DNA from: a virus
Reading direction: 5' to 3' (one strand)
DNA: 55,626 nucleotides
Virus record (IMG/VR): IMGVR_UViG_3300021495_000006
Coordinates: 1-55,626 of that record
In this document: positions 20,920-29,519 of the stretch, piece by piece
How the letters are laid out: each line of letters starts with the position of its first letter
Position numbering within the stretch: position 1 is the first letter of the stretch
Notes under the pieces: model-generated
Database searches by the model: none
What the model saw: only the letters and a program-made list of their open reading frames with translations
Told to the model about the DNA's origin: nothing
Translations under genes and position numbers: made by a program

Positions 20920-22757
20920 TGCTGTTCCCCGAACGGTGTAAGCTGATCCTTGCCTTCGTCCTCTTCAATGGAATCCTGGCAATGTCCAGGGTCAATCTTG
21001 TCCAACAACCAGCAGATAATGCGGTAAAGCTTCACCTTGCCCTTGAATTTCCCAAGCCGACTGGACATTGTTTCGTCAGGGTCGCCGAAGAACAAAGTAT
21101 TGAAGAATTGGTCAATGCTGATACAAAGATTGATGAAGTAGTGCCAGGCGAATGCCTTAACCTTGGCCCACCACGACTTCTTCCTGACCTGCCACTCAAC
21201 AATCACCAACACAATCGTTACCAGCGACAAGACCGGGAACACATTCACGCGAGGCTCTTCAGGCGGTTCATCAAAGACAAAGGGTACGATTTTATCATAG
21301 CCGTCTTCGGCGCTAGTTTGAGGCATCAGTTTGAGGTTCAGCAGCTTCCAAACAACAGGCCCAACATCCTCGAACTCCATCTCGGAAACTTGCGCTCCAA
21401 ACCCAAAATAGAAAACAAAGAATATCATCATATCGCCGCCTTCGAGGATGTCGTTGATGTCCATCGCCCAGGTGAGGTAGAGGCAAGGTACTCCTGCTGC
21501 CTTGGCCTCGATAATCTGAAGCGGCCCATAGAGGTATTCCCACCAGATAGGGGCGAAGTGTTCCGGGTCGTCTCTCATCTTGCGCTCGAATTCCGCCTTG
21601 TGCGTATGCTCCCCTTGGTAGATGGCTTCAATATAAACCTTGAGATAGTCGCGCTCGCCCGGCTTCAAAACCCAGTCAATGTGCCAATAATTGGGGCCAA
21701 AAAGCTGCCGCAAAGCCTGATAACTCACTCCCAGCTTGTGCAGAATATGAGCGGGCCGAATGTGAATACCGTTGACCCGAAGGTTATATTTCCACTGCAC
21801 AAATGCCTGGGTAAACTTAACAAACGGGTCGGTAAACAGCGGCTCGAAGTCCAGGAGTTTGGAATGGCCGGTGAAGAACCACCAAAGCGTATGAGGTATG
21901 GACGGTAAGGCATTATCGAAGTCATAAGTCATCCAGGACATAGGGAGGTGTTCATCTTCCTCCTCGTGATACCACCGAAGGGTATAGCCTATATGCCGCG
22001 CCATCCCCAAATTAACGGCCCGCCACCCGTGGTTGTAATACACCCTATACTTGGCGGCACAGAGGAACCAGCTGCGGAGTTCGTCCCAAAACGCGAAATT
22101 CGCGCCGGGGTAGCCACCCTCTGCCATATCATATAAAACCTGCAAGGTAAGCAACTGACAAAGGATTTCCCCTGTGCCGAAGTTGAGGGCGGAGTGATTC
22201 ATCTCGTGGATAAGGGTGGCCAGAAAGCTATCTTCCCCGCGCATATACTCGCGGAAGAACGACATATTGATGGTAATGCTGCGCTCCAGATAACAATAAT
22301 ATGCGATGGGGAGGTCATAACGCCCACTTCCCTTCTCCGGCCAGAAGAATTTTACCTCGTCCACAGCAACCGGGCGTCCGATAGCCTTCTCATAGGCATT
22401 GATGTATGGAATGATGTCCTCGACCATCTGGAGAATTTCAGCTTCATTCTTCGGGTTGTGTGACCCCTCTAGCTCATAATACATATCGCGCATTGCATCG
22501 GCATATAACGCTGCCTTAAGATAGTCTAACGTTGTGGGCCACTTGATTCCCATCTTGAATGACATCCGCTCCATAAACGGGTCAACGAGATAAACGCCCG
22601 GCTCGGTAATGTATCCGACCTCCGTGTTGTAGCCTTGAAGAGTGCGGTAAGTTAAAATTTCAACCTCGTTTGGCCCCACAACTGTAAGGCCCTGGGCTGT
22701 GAATGTCCCTATGGTCACCAGAAGAACGAGCAACACTCGTATAAATATCTCTTTCAC
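20916..22757 (-). CDS. Large membrane metalloprotease-like protein
   Basis: A 613-residue protein with an N-terminal signal or membrane segment (residues 4-23), a zincin motif HEMNH at 184-188 in a LATLIHEMNHSALNFGTGE context, and hydrophobic segments near 460-480 and 510-530. A cysteine-poor, aromatic middle region separates them. It could be an envelope-bound peptidase aiding lysis or remodelling. GTG 22757 has GGGAGGAGAAAG upstream; an ATG at 22778 lacks a site. The third zinc ligand cannot be fixed from sequence. Confidence 0.65.
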   Translation of the reverse strand: MKEIFIRVLLVLLVTIGTFTAQGLTVVGPNEVEILTYRTLQGYNTEVGYITEPGVYLVDPFMERMSFKMGIKWPTTLDYLKAALYADAMRDMYYELEGSHNPKNEAEILQMVEDIIPYINAYEKAIGRPVAVDEVKFFWPEKGSGRYDLPIAYYCYLERSITINMSFFREYMRGEDSFLATLIHEMNHSALNFGTGEILCQLLTLQVLYDMAEGGYPGANFAFWDELRSWFLCAAKYRVYYNHGWRAVNLGMARHIGYTLRWYHEEEDEHLPMSWMTYDFDNALPSIPHTLWWFFTGHSKLLDFEPLFTDPFVKFTQAFVQWKYNLRVNGIHIRPAHILHKLGVSYQALRQLFGPNYWHIDWVLKPGERDYLKVYIEAIYQGEHTHKAEFERKMRDDPEHFAPIWWEYLYGPLQIIEAKAAGVPCLYLTWAMDINDILEGGDMMIFFVFYFGFGAQVSEMEFEDVGPVVWKLLNLKLMPQTSAEDGYDKIVPFVFDEPPEEPRVNVFPVLSLVTIVLVIVEWQVRKKSWWAKVKAFAWHYFINLCISIDQFFNTLFFGDPDETMSSRLGKFKGKVKLYRIICWLLDKIDPGHCQDSIEEDEGKDQLTPFGEQQ

Positions 22758-22807
22758 CTTTCTCCTCCCAATACTCATGCCTGCTTATGCTCCCAAAGGC
22801 CCCAATC

Positions 22808-23026
22808 TCATTGGAATGGATCCCAGCGCACCAATTCCCCCCAAGCCGCTTGAAGATGGAATCGCCAAGGGTGGCTATAGGTTTGGCTCACGAGCAATGT
22901 CCGCTTCCCCTCCGCGCTCACAGCCCATACCTCAATGCTTTCGCCCGCTGCACAGAATCCATCTACATGATAGTGGTCTTCGTTCTTAAGCGTATTATGC
23001 CCCTGTTGGAAATTAAATAGCTCCAT
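22808..23026 (-). CDS. Small protein, unknown
   Basis: A 72-residue protein with His, Trp and Tyr spread along its length (NEDHYHVDGFCAAGE). ATG 23026 is close behind a tail-fibre-type gene. Function unknown, possibly a fibre tip or chaperone. Confidence 0.55.
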   Translation of the reverse strand: MELFNFQQGHNTLKNEDHYHVDGFCAAGESIEVWAVSAEGKRTLLVSQTYSHPWRFHLQAAWGELVRWDPFQ

Positions 23027-23027
23027 C

Positions 23028-23468
23028 TCATGCCCCTACAGCTACAACATGCACGGTAAACGTATACTCGCTACTACCAGGATTCTTGACATATATCGTG
23101 GCCGCCGTAGTGGAGCGAGAGACAAGCCGGTCGGCTGTCGGCTCTTGGTCGGCCTGCTCAATGCTATAAATCACCACTGGTGGGTTGCTGAAGGCTGTGC
23201 TCCAACTCACACCTATATAGCCCCCAGTACCGGCCCCCAATGTGATGGTCGTGGTCTTGGCGTCCACACGATAATCCGCCCCCAAGGGCGAACCCAAAGC
23301 GTAAATCCCGCTCCCAAGGCCATGCACTGCCGAATCATCCGCAATGTGGTCGCCCAATGAATACGTCAGGCTAGCAATGGCCGTCACATTGGAAATGACA
23401 TCGGCGCGTAGATTATTGTATTGACTAGCTTGAATTGGGTCGCTAACACTAACATCCGAAGATTGCAC
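23028..23468 (-). CDS. Tail fibre/receptor-type protein
   Basis: A 146-residue protein. The N-terminus is a fibre-like helical region (ASQYNNLRADVISNVTAIAS). The C-terminal domain is beta-rich, with FSNPPVVIYSIEQAD and a RSTTAATIYVKN strand pair, like H-type-lectin or gp53-like tips of tail fibres. It probably makes surface contact. It starts at GTG 23468. Confidence 0.65.
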   Translation of the reverse strand: MQSSDVSVSDPIQASQYNNLRADVISNVTAIASLTYSLGDHIADDSAVHGLGSGIYALGSPLGADYRVDAKTTTITLGAGTGGYIGVSWSTAFSNPPVVIYSIEQADQEPTADRLVSRSTTAATIYVKNPGSSEYTFTVHVVAVGA

Positions 23469-23469
23469 G

Positions 23470-23904
23470 CTATCTACCCCTCACTGGTACTCCTAATTTT
23501 TGCTCTAAGGCCCTGTCTAAGTTGGCAATATCCTCTTCATATAAGTCCACCACCGTATAACCCAAGGCTTGGAGGTATTGCCGCTGCAATTCATCCCTGG
23601 CCTGAGCCGCCGGGAATAAGTGCCAAGGCCCCTGCACCCTGATAATCACGGGGCGATCTTGGAGTACGAAATCTACCCTCATCCCCCCCAGTATCCCCAC
23701 ACCGCCCGCATAATTCACCTGCATTTGGAAGCTGATGCCCCGCCGCCTGAGCGCATAGTACACCTTGCGCTCCCAGGAGCTCAGCCGCGCTACCTCGAAG
23801 GGCACAGGCTCCGGCGGTGGCTTCCGCTGCAATGGCTTAGGGCGAATGGCAATTGTCTTGCGTTTTAACAGGCTTCGTCCTCGGCGACTTAAGCTTGACC
23901 TCAT
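23470..23904 (-). CDS. PDDEXK-fold (DUF559-like) protein lacking a key acid
   Basis: A 144-residue protein with the outline of Vsr/DUF559-type nucleases: SSWERKVYYALRRRGISFQ, MRVDFVL, then a strand RPVIIRVQGPWH and the C-terminal ARDELQRQYLQALGYTVVDL. In active relatives the second strand carries a Glu before VQG; here it is Arg. That suggests a catalytically dead nuclease fold, reused as a structural or binding protein in the tail region. Alternatively an atypical active site. Confidence 0.6.
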   Translation of the reverse strand: MRSSLSRRGRSLLKRKTIAIRPKPLQRKPPPEPVPFEVARLSSWERKVYYALRRRGISFQMQVNYAGGVGILGGMRVDFVLQDRPVIIRVQGPWHLFPAAQARDELQRQYLQALGYTVVDLYEEDIANLDRALEQKLGVPVRGR

Positions 23905-24359
23905 TAGCTCCTCGAGACTGTGTGGGTAATATCCACCAGCATTTCCTTAGCGGATGTTTTTGCTTTGGCCGGTGACACTGCAATATGGGCAATCATAGTC
24001 CCCCCGCTAGGAGCATCAAACAGACCTAGTTCGGAGATCGAACCGATGCTTTCAGCAGTAGTAAAATAGACACGATAAGTCAGCACATTCCCGCTCACAC
24101 TGGCTGCCGTCACAGCCTTGCGTGTGAGTTCATTCCACATGGCTGTGTCGGAGGCATCCACTGTCCCAGTCCCAGTGCCAGTAGCGAGATAGGCCACAGG
24201 ATTAACCCCTGCCGTGCCAATCCAGCGCTCCAACAGGTGATTGAGGCCAGTGTTCACCACCATGTTGGGGTAGACACTTGTTTCCTCCACCCCCGTCTCC
24301 GGGTCGCGTAGTGTGATAGTTGCTACACCTTTTATCCTTAAGCCACCCTCAAATTCCAT
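23904..24359 (-). CDS. Tail protein (fibre/baseplate type)
   Basis: A 151-residue protein that resembles phage tail proteins with a short N-terminal strand followed by YPNMVVNTGLNHLLERWIG and a beta-sandwich with ISELGLFDA. That pattern occurs in baseplate wedge and tail-fibre connector proteins. Its gene overlaps its neighbour by one base. Function inferred from pattern and location. Confidence 0.65.
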   Translation of the reverse strand: MEFEGGLRIKGVATITLRDPETGVEETSVYPNMVVNTGLNHLLERWIGTAGVNPVAYLATGTGTGTVDASDTAMWNELTRKAVTAASVSGNVLTYRVYFTTAESIGSISELGLFDAPSGGTMIAHIAVSPAKAKTSAKEMLVDITHTVSRS

Positions 24360-24378
24360 CTTGTGCCATCCCCCTCAG

Positions 24379-24449
24379 AGCGGGTAAGGGGATTTGAACC
24401 CCTACCAGCGGGCTGGCAGCCCGATATGCTACCATTACACCATACCCGC
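24379..24449 (-). tRNA. tRNA-Gly (GCC)
   Basis: A 71-base gene with a fully paired acceptor stem (GCGGGTA/TACCCGC), canonical D arm with TGGTAG, anticodon loop CTGCCAG giving GCC, and T arm GGGG-TTCAAAT-CCCC. CCA is not encoded. It lies between two tail genes and reads GGC/GGU, abundant in the glycine-rich tail and wall proteins. Confidence 0.9.
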
Positions 24450-24454
24450 TAATA

Positions 24455-24952
24455 TTATCCCCATTGCGCAAAATTCCATCGTGAGTTGCCATCCCAATAT
24501 GCCACCTGGCGATAGAGAGAAGCCGCTGCCGCTGTCGCAATCTTGGCCGCGTCTGCGTCTTGGATTTCAAAGCCCGCCCATGCATCCACCATCACCAACT
24601 GCCACACAGGTTGGTATCGCCCCTCGAATTTATAGGGCTGCGTCTGAATGGCCTTGGTGATGATAACCCTATGCCTCTCCCCGTGTCGGTCATGGTAAAT
24701 CACAGGCGTCAAGTCATTAGCACACTCCATAAGGAATTGCTCTTCAGCCGACGCGCCTGTAGCTGCGCTGGCTGTTTCCACCATGCGCAACTGATACACC
24801 GGCTCCTCGCGGCCTTCAAACTTGTATGGATTGAGCTTGCTGAGGCGTGTGACATAGACCGAATGCGTTAGCCCGCTGTGGACATAGATGACCGGCCGTG
24901 TGTCGTCAGCTACCGCCTCCAGAAAGCGCTCCTGCTCCTGTGTCGTCGCCAT
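24455..24952 (-). CDS. Duplicated-domain tail-region protein
   Basis: A 165-residue protein containing one unit repeated twice: residues about 4-60 and 68-124 share EQxFLxxxxxDxxPVIYxxxG, then V-x-I/V-T, then PYKFEGRxxPVxQLxMV. The last 40 residues are different and rich in Ala and aromatics. A paralogue with the same twofold repeat lies at 30827-31333. Each unit may be a small beta barrel; function in the tail is inferred only from location. Confidence 0.65.
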   Translation of the reverse strand: MATTQEQERFLEAVADDTRPVIYVHSGLTHSVYVTRLSKLNPYKFEGREEPVYQLRMVETASAATGASAEEQFLMECANDLTPVIYHDRHGERHRVIITKAIQTQPYKFEGRYQPVWQLVMVDAWAGFEIQDADAAKIATAAAASLYRQVAYWDGNSRWNFAQWG

Positions 24953-25142
24953 CGGTATCCCCTTCAGCTTTGCCCATCTCGGCCAGTAAGAATTCCACCT
25001 CCGCTATGCGTCCTTGCATAGCAGCCCAATTGTAAAATGCTTGTCGTTCGGCGTTGCGGAGCCGGGCCAGCCGCTTGCCAAGATCAGGCATGGGCTTAGC
25101 AGCGCCTGCTTCTGAATCCTTTATCTGCTTTTTCTTGGCCAT
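24906..25142 (-). CDS. Small helical protein, unknown
   Basis: A 78-residue protein beginning MAKKKQIKDSEAGAAKPMPD, with a coiled-coil middle and a Gly/Asp-rich tail. ATG 25142 follows GAGGAGAGC. It overlaps genes on both sides. Probably a tail-assembly helper; no family recognised. Confidence 0.55.
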   Translation of the reverse strand: MAKKKQIKDSEAGAAKPMPDLGKRLARLRNAERQAFYNWAAMQGRIAEVEFLLAEMGKAEGDTDGDDTGAGALSGGGS

Positions 25143-25257
25143 TTTGCTCTCCTCGTCCGCCACCCCCTGGTTGCTCAGCCTCTAACCCATATTGAAACTC
25201 CAAGCCCCGGATGGCTTCAATGATTCGGACAATCTTTGCCCTTTCTTCCTCATCCAT
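25096..25257 (-). CDS. Very small protein, unknown
   Basis: A 53-residue frame from ATG 25257 (behind GGAAGG) begins MDEEERAKIVRIIEAIRGLE, a charged helix, and turns Gly- and Lys/Arg-rich. It overlaps the next gene by 47 bases. Listed because it fills the gap after the fibre gene with a plausible start. Confidence 0.45.
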   Translation of the reverse strand: MDEEERAKIVRIIEAIRGLEFQYGLEAEQPGGGGRGEQNGQEKADKGFRSRRC

Positions 25258-25274
25258 TGTTGCCTTCCACGCAC

Positions 25275-27107
25275 CTAGAAGGTTAGGTAACTGCCGTCTA
25301 TATAGAGATTACCTGTGTCTGTGAGGTACATCCTGAGTGCACCCCCGATATAGAACTTATAGTAGTTGCTGGAGGCATCATATACAATATAATCGCCGCT
25401 GTCGAATTCGATGATACGGTCGCCTCGTATTTTGACTTGCCCCGCATCATCCAAGCGCACCATCACGTTGTCGCTTGCATCCAGCACGTCTAAATCGTCA
25501 TCATGGATAAAGACGCCTCCGTCGTTATGCACCAGAAACTTAGTAGCCCCCGATGCCTCCTTAATGTGGATAGCATAAGCATCGGGGTCGGTATCATCGT
25601 AGGGCTGGATGACCAGTGCCTCGTGATTAGGGCCATGAGGACACAACACCAACTGTGCACCCGAAGAGCCTATGTCTGTACTCCCAGTATAAATCTTGAT
25701 GCCCACACCAACCGTGCTGTCACACTGCTTGATTAGGACACCCCAGCCATTCTTGAACACATCAATGCCCAAGCCGCCAGGGTTTTCCCCTGCCGCCGAC
25801 TGGCTGCCGACATCACAATAGATGCTGTCCCCCTTACCTTTGTTTCTTACCCAAATGCCGGCGCCATAGTCGGTTTGGGCCTTTGTGGTGACAAAAAGGC
25901 CAGCCGAATACACGTCCTGATAAGTGGACCACTGATGGTCAATGTGGATGCCCTTATGAACATCAGTATCATTAGCTGTGTGGTCAGGAACGGTGACTAG
26001 AATGGCAGGTTGCATCTCGTTGGTAGTAGTATTTAAGCTGAGGACAGGCCCACCTGAGTTGTTAGCAGTACCGGAAATGGTGACCCCTGTTGCGATGGTA
26101 TCATCGGCATCCGAGCGCAAAAATTGCCCACTGGTTAAGCCCCCCAGCTTGGCGGCATTAAAGCCAATCCCTGTGGCGTCTATGTTGTGGGCCAGCTTAT
26201 CCACCGTCACCGCGTCGTCGGCCAACCCAGCAGTTGGGATGGGGTAGGCGTGATGGTCACTGGCCCCAACGCCACCTAAATCGCCATGTTGCAGTTGGGC
26301 GGCATCAAAGTTGGTGCCATCGGCTCTAAGAACATAGCCCGCCGTGTAGGATACCGAGCCCACATCGGATAAGCCCGAAAGTTGTGTAACCACTGGCCCC
26401 GGCTCCCATTGGGAAGCACCATCATTCCACTTTAATGCGTAGCCATCGGTGGGAGTTGCGGCGGATATGGCCCAGCCCTGTAACTTGTCGGCGTTCCATT
26501 GGGCTGTGTCCTTTCCAACTTGCGCAGCCGTCACGTTGTGGGGATTGTTAGTAAGTGATGAATGGCTCTCTCCTATTGTGATTTTGTTATTGGCATCATC
26601 GGGCGTTATAGTGATTGCGTTGCTGGCTACGAAGTCTATATCGCCCCCAGCGTTGCTCACACCATCTACTGAGACGAGGGCACCGACTTGCGCTGCGGTG
26701 ACCGAATGTGGGTTGTTGGTCAATGATGAGTGACTTTCCCCAATGGTGATTTTGTTCTCAGTATCATCGGGGGTAATGCTGATGGCGTCACTTGCCACTA
26801 AGTCAATGCCGCCCCCCGCATTGCTTACACCGTCTACCGAGACCAGCGCACCAATCTGCGCGGCGGTCACACTGTGGGGGTTGTTGGTGGCAGCAATATG
26901 ATTGTCAATGTCCGCATGAGTATTCGTCCCAATGTCCGCCAATAGGGTGTGGCTGACTAAGCTAGGCTCAAAGTTGAATATCCGGTTGGCGGATAAATCC
27001 CCGCCGCCCGACAGATATGAGCCAGCAGTTAGGGTCAACGTCGGGTCAAACTTGGGAAATTCTATCCACCCTGTATTTGTCTCATTACGAATTTTCAACG
27101 TGGTCAT
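25275..27107 (-). CDS. Long tail fibre with internal repeats
   Basis: A 610-residue protein. The N-terminal part contains two tandem copies of a 56-residue unit (with VSVDGVSNAGG, then NKITIGESHSSLTNNPH, then VTAAQVG), plus a third partial copy. The middle is beta-rich, with glycine- and asparagine-rich loops. The C-terminus (DSGDYIVYDASSNYYKFYIG) is like fibre tips of podo- and siphoviruses. ATG 27107 overlaps the previous stop (ATGA). It probably trimerises into a receptor-binding fibre. Confidence 0.8.
   Translation of the reverse strand: MTTLKIRNETNTGWIEFPKFDPTLTLTAGSYLSGGGDLSANRIFNFEPSLVSHTLLADIGTNTHADIDNHIAATNNPHSVTAAQIGALVSVDGVSNAGGGIDLVASDAISITPDDTENKITIGESHSSLTNNPHSVTAAQVGALVSVDGVSNAGGDIDFVASNAITITPDDANNKITIGESHSSLTNNPHNVTAAQVGKDTAQWNADKLQGWAISAATPTDGYALKWNDGASQWEPGPVVTQLSGLSDVGSVSYTAGYVLRADGTNFDAAQLQHGDLGGVGASDHHAYPIPTAGLADDAVTVDKLAHNIDATGIGFNAAKLGGLTSGQFLRSDADDTIATGVTISGTANNSGGPVLSLNTTTNEMQPAILVTVPDHTANDTDVHKGIHIDHQWSTYQDVYSAGLFVTTKAQTDYGAGIWVRNKGKGDSIYCDVGSQSAAGENPGGLGIDVFKNGWGVLIKQCDSTVGVGIKIYTGSTDIGSSGAQLVLCPHGPNHEALVIQPYDDTDPDAYAIHIKEASGATKFLVHNDGGVFIHDDDLDVLDASDNVMVRLDDAGQVKIRGDRIIEFDSGDYIVYDASSNYYKFYIGGALRMYLTDTGNLYIDGSYLTF
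26517..26855 (-). repeat. Two-copy 168-bp tandem repeat within the fibre gene
   Basis: Corresponding points of the two copies (for example ACACCATCT at 26659 and ACACCGTCT at 26827) are 168 bases apart, exactly 56 codons. The copies differ at scattered third positions, so the duplication is old enough to have diverged but is kept in frame. Confidence 0.7.
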
Positions 27108-27670
27108 GTTTCTACCCAAATCATCCCGCTGATTGGATTGGTCGGTTCATCAGGCCCCACATAAGCCGCCCCCGTGGGATACAACGGCACCCACACCGGG
27201 CCTACTTGCACTAATACCATCTGGTAAGGCGGCATTAAGGGCCCACGGAGGAAAGCACTGGCATGAGCAGTAGCAGGCCCTACACCGCGTGTATAGCCAG
27301 GGGCATTCCCTGTGGCCGTCCCATAAGGGCCCCGCACATAAGCTGCGCAATGGGTTGTACTGAGAAGGTGCCCGACAAGATAGGCGGCCAGATTATCACC
27401 TTGGCTGGCAAGGCCCCGCGCATAGCCAGCCTGCGAATCTGAAGCCTGCGCCAGGCCCCGGATATATGCCTCAAAAGTATCACTCGCACTGACATGGCCG
27501 CGCGCATAAGCCCCCTTATTCGTTTGGGCGCTAGCAAGGCCACGCAGATAGCCGGTAGCGCTGGCCGCTCCAATGGCCAAGCCTCGGAGATAAGCATCGG
27601 CGCTGGTGGAAGTTTGCGTTGCCCCCCAGCCGCCCCATTTCCGTTCACCCCAGCGATACCGGCCCCACAT
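27104..27670 (-). CDS. Protein made of 14-residue YxRG repeats
   Basis: A 188-residue protein. Residues about 20-135 form about eight repeats of 14 residues beginning Y-(L/A/I/V)-R-G, such as YLRGLASAQTNKGA and YIRGLAQASDSQAG, with one 15-residue unit. Small and polar residues fill the rest, which suggests a rod or solenoid. The C-terminus is Val/Pro-rich. It lies between two fibre genes and is probably a fibre connector or collar. Confidence 0.65.
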   Translation of the reverse strand: MWGRYRWGERKWGGWGATQTSTSADAYLRGLAIGAASATGYLRGLASAQTNKGAYARGHVSASDTFEAYIRGLAQASDSQAGYARGLASQGDNLAAYLVGHLLSTTHCAAYVRGPYGTATGNAPGYTRGVGPATAHASAFLRGPLMPPYQMVLVQVGPVWVPLYPTGAAYVGPDEPTNPISGMIWVET

Positions 27671-27673
27671 CTA

Positions 27674-29131
27674 TCAGGCTCCTTGCGCTGCTAATTTCGC
27701 CTCCAACTGTGCGACCTTCGCTTCCAGCTCGGCGATTCTTTGCCTTGCTGCCTCAGCCCAGAGCGCCACGCCCATAGCGATCTTCGTCGGATCGCGGCCC
27801 CAGCGCTCCTTCTCGTCGGCGCGGCCCTTGAGACCGTGTTGCTTGGCGACTTGCTCCCAGTGGTTGATGCACGCGAGGCGCTTGGTGAGGCGTTGCTTGT
27901 CCTGCTTACGGGCTTGCAGAGTCTCTTGTAGAGAGATAAGTCGCTCTTCCAGCTCGGCCTTACGCTCCGAATCAGGTTCTTTCGCTATTTCCTTCTCAAG
28001 TTGAGCAATCTCGCCCTCAATTTTCTCAATGCGCTGGGCAGTTTCTGCAAGTTGGGCCTGGGCTTCATTCTTCTTTACGGCTAATTCTGTCAAGTCGGCG
28101 AAGGGGAAAAGTCCTTTATAGGGCTTGTGCGGCTTTTTGGCACTCGCCAGCGCTTGGTCGAGTGCTTCGTCGGGATCGCCCGATAGCACCGGCGAGAAAG
28201 TCGTGAAGCCAATGTCGCTGAACGCTTCCCCGTCGGCTTCGACCCTGAATTTTACAGTATCAGCAGTAGTGACATCGCTTTCCACTTTAAGAACTACGTC
28301 AGTGGCTGTGGTGGTCTCTGTATCTATATGGAGTCTGCAATCTGGATTTGACTTTCCTATACCAATGTTGCCTCCATCATCAATGCATAGCGCTACTGAG
28401 GCGTCGCTCACTTCCACAATAATTTTCGACCAAGCTGCCCCCCCAAAATGGAGCTGCCAATCGCTCACTAGTGTGGCGAAGCTCCGAGCCACACCATCGC
28501 TTTGTAGTAAATAATACCCTTCATAATTCGTTCCCGACCCCGCCACGATATTACCATATACATGACATAGCCCCTTCGGTTGCAGCGTCTTTATGCCGAC
28601 AAGGCCGCCATCCTGGACAAAGATGCCGTTCCCGCCATCATCATAGAGCTTGAGGCCATCAGCATCCCGCGCCCGTATCTCGTCAGTTGCGATGTATTTG
28701 CCATCGCCTTGGGTGATGTTGCCGGTCACGGTCATGTCGTCGTGCGTGCCATCGGCGTTATGCTCGGACATGAGCTGTTTGATGTAGGCGGCGAGAAGGT
28801 CGTGGTAATAAGACGCATCCACGACCCACACAGCATCACCGGAAGACGCAGCCACAGCGCTGGTCGAGCCGAAGCCGCGCTCCTTGACGGTAACCCCAAC
28901 GGGCGAAGTACTGATACCTTCATATCGTATGATTTCTTCTGTGGTTTTGACCAGCAAAAATCCATTAGTGGGTAGATTGGTGGTAGAGGTCAGTTCCAAC
29001 ACTTCGCCCACGCCGGGGCTGGTGTCCGTGATGTCGGTAGCCAGCGTAGTTTCCGTCAAATCACCAGTACCCACCTCGTAAAGATCGGCATCAGTTGGAC
29101 TATCTTTGACATCACTAACAGGTAAACTCAT
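27674..29131 (-). CDS. Tail fibre with coiled-coil C-terminus
   Basis: A 485-residue protein. The N-terminal 300 residues are beta-rich with VTGNITQGDGKYIATDEIRA and GNIGIGKSNPDCRLHID segments typical of phage fibre shafts. Residues about 340-485 form a long coiled coil (AQRIEKIEGEIAQLEKEIAK) ending in RIAELEAKVAQLEAKLA. The coiled coil may be a trimerisation or chaperone region at the fibre end. Confidence 0.75.
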   Translation of the reverse strand: MSLPVSDVKDSPTDADLYEVGTGDLTETTLATDITDTSPGVGEVLELTSTTNLPTNGFLLVKTTEEIIRYEGISTSPVGVTVKERGFGSTSAVAASSGDAVWVVDASYYHDLLAAYIKQLMSEHNADGTHDDMTVTGNITQGDGKYIATDEIRARDADGLKLYDDGGNGIFVQDGGLVGIKTLQPKGLCHVYGNIVAGSGTNYEGYYLLQSDGVARSFATLVSDWQLHFGGAAWSKIIVEVSDASVALCIDDGGNIGIGKSNPDCRLHIDTETTTATDVVLKVESDVTTADTVKFRVEADGEAFSDIGFTTFSPVLSGDPDEALDQALASAKKPHKPYKGLFPFADLTELAVKKNEAQAQLAETAQRIEKIEGEIAQLEKEIAKEPDSERKAELEERLISLQETLQARKQDKQRLTKRLACINHWEQVAKQHGLKGRADEKERWGRDPTKIAMGVALWAEAARQRIAELEAKVAQLEAKLAAQGA

Positions 29132-29184
29132 TACAACCCCCTATTATTTGCAGTTTGATTCCTATGCCCAAGACGCGCCGCGCA

Positions 29185-29517
29185 TTAGGCCCTGCGGACT
29201 TCTTGCCAGCAATCGCCTTGTTCATTCACCCACAGGATATAGACAGTATCGCCCACTACCGAGCCTATGCCTCGCAGGAAGCCCCGTTGCTTGCCGTATA
29301 GTGACATACTTGTCCGATGGGCTTGGAAGTAGGCATCGGCGTGGGGGATGCAACAGTATGTGCGTCCCCGCACTTGCAAGCGGAGTTGTGTTACCGCCAG
29401 GCCCTCCTCCTCCAATCGCTGAAGTAGCCGCAACCAGGGGCTAGGCTGGCCCGGTATCCACTCCTCAAAGACCGTCTCTCCATTATCGAGACTGGCGATC
29501 CATCCCTCGAATGCCAT
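29185..29517 (-). CDS. Tail-region protein, unknown
   Basis: A 110-residue protein with beta strands (VTQLRLQVRGRTYCCIPHAD) and a compact core. ATG 29517 follows CTGGAG, just after the previous stop. No family recognised. Confidence 0.55.
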   Translation of the reverse strand: MAFEGWIASLDNGETVFEEWIPGQPSPWLRLLQRLEEEGLAVTQLRLQVRGRTYCCIPHADAYFQAHRTSMSLYGKQRGFLRGIGSVVGDTVYILWVNEQGDCWQEVRRA

Positions 29518-29519
29518 TA

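Noticed and set aside
20868-21908. 346-codon plus-strand open frame opposite the membrane zincin
   Set aside because: Antisense to a gene with a motif and start signal; no promoter or ribosome site.
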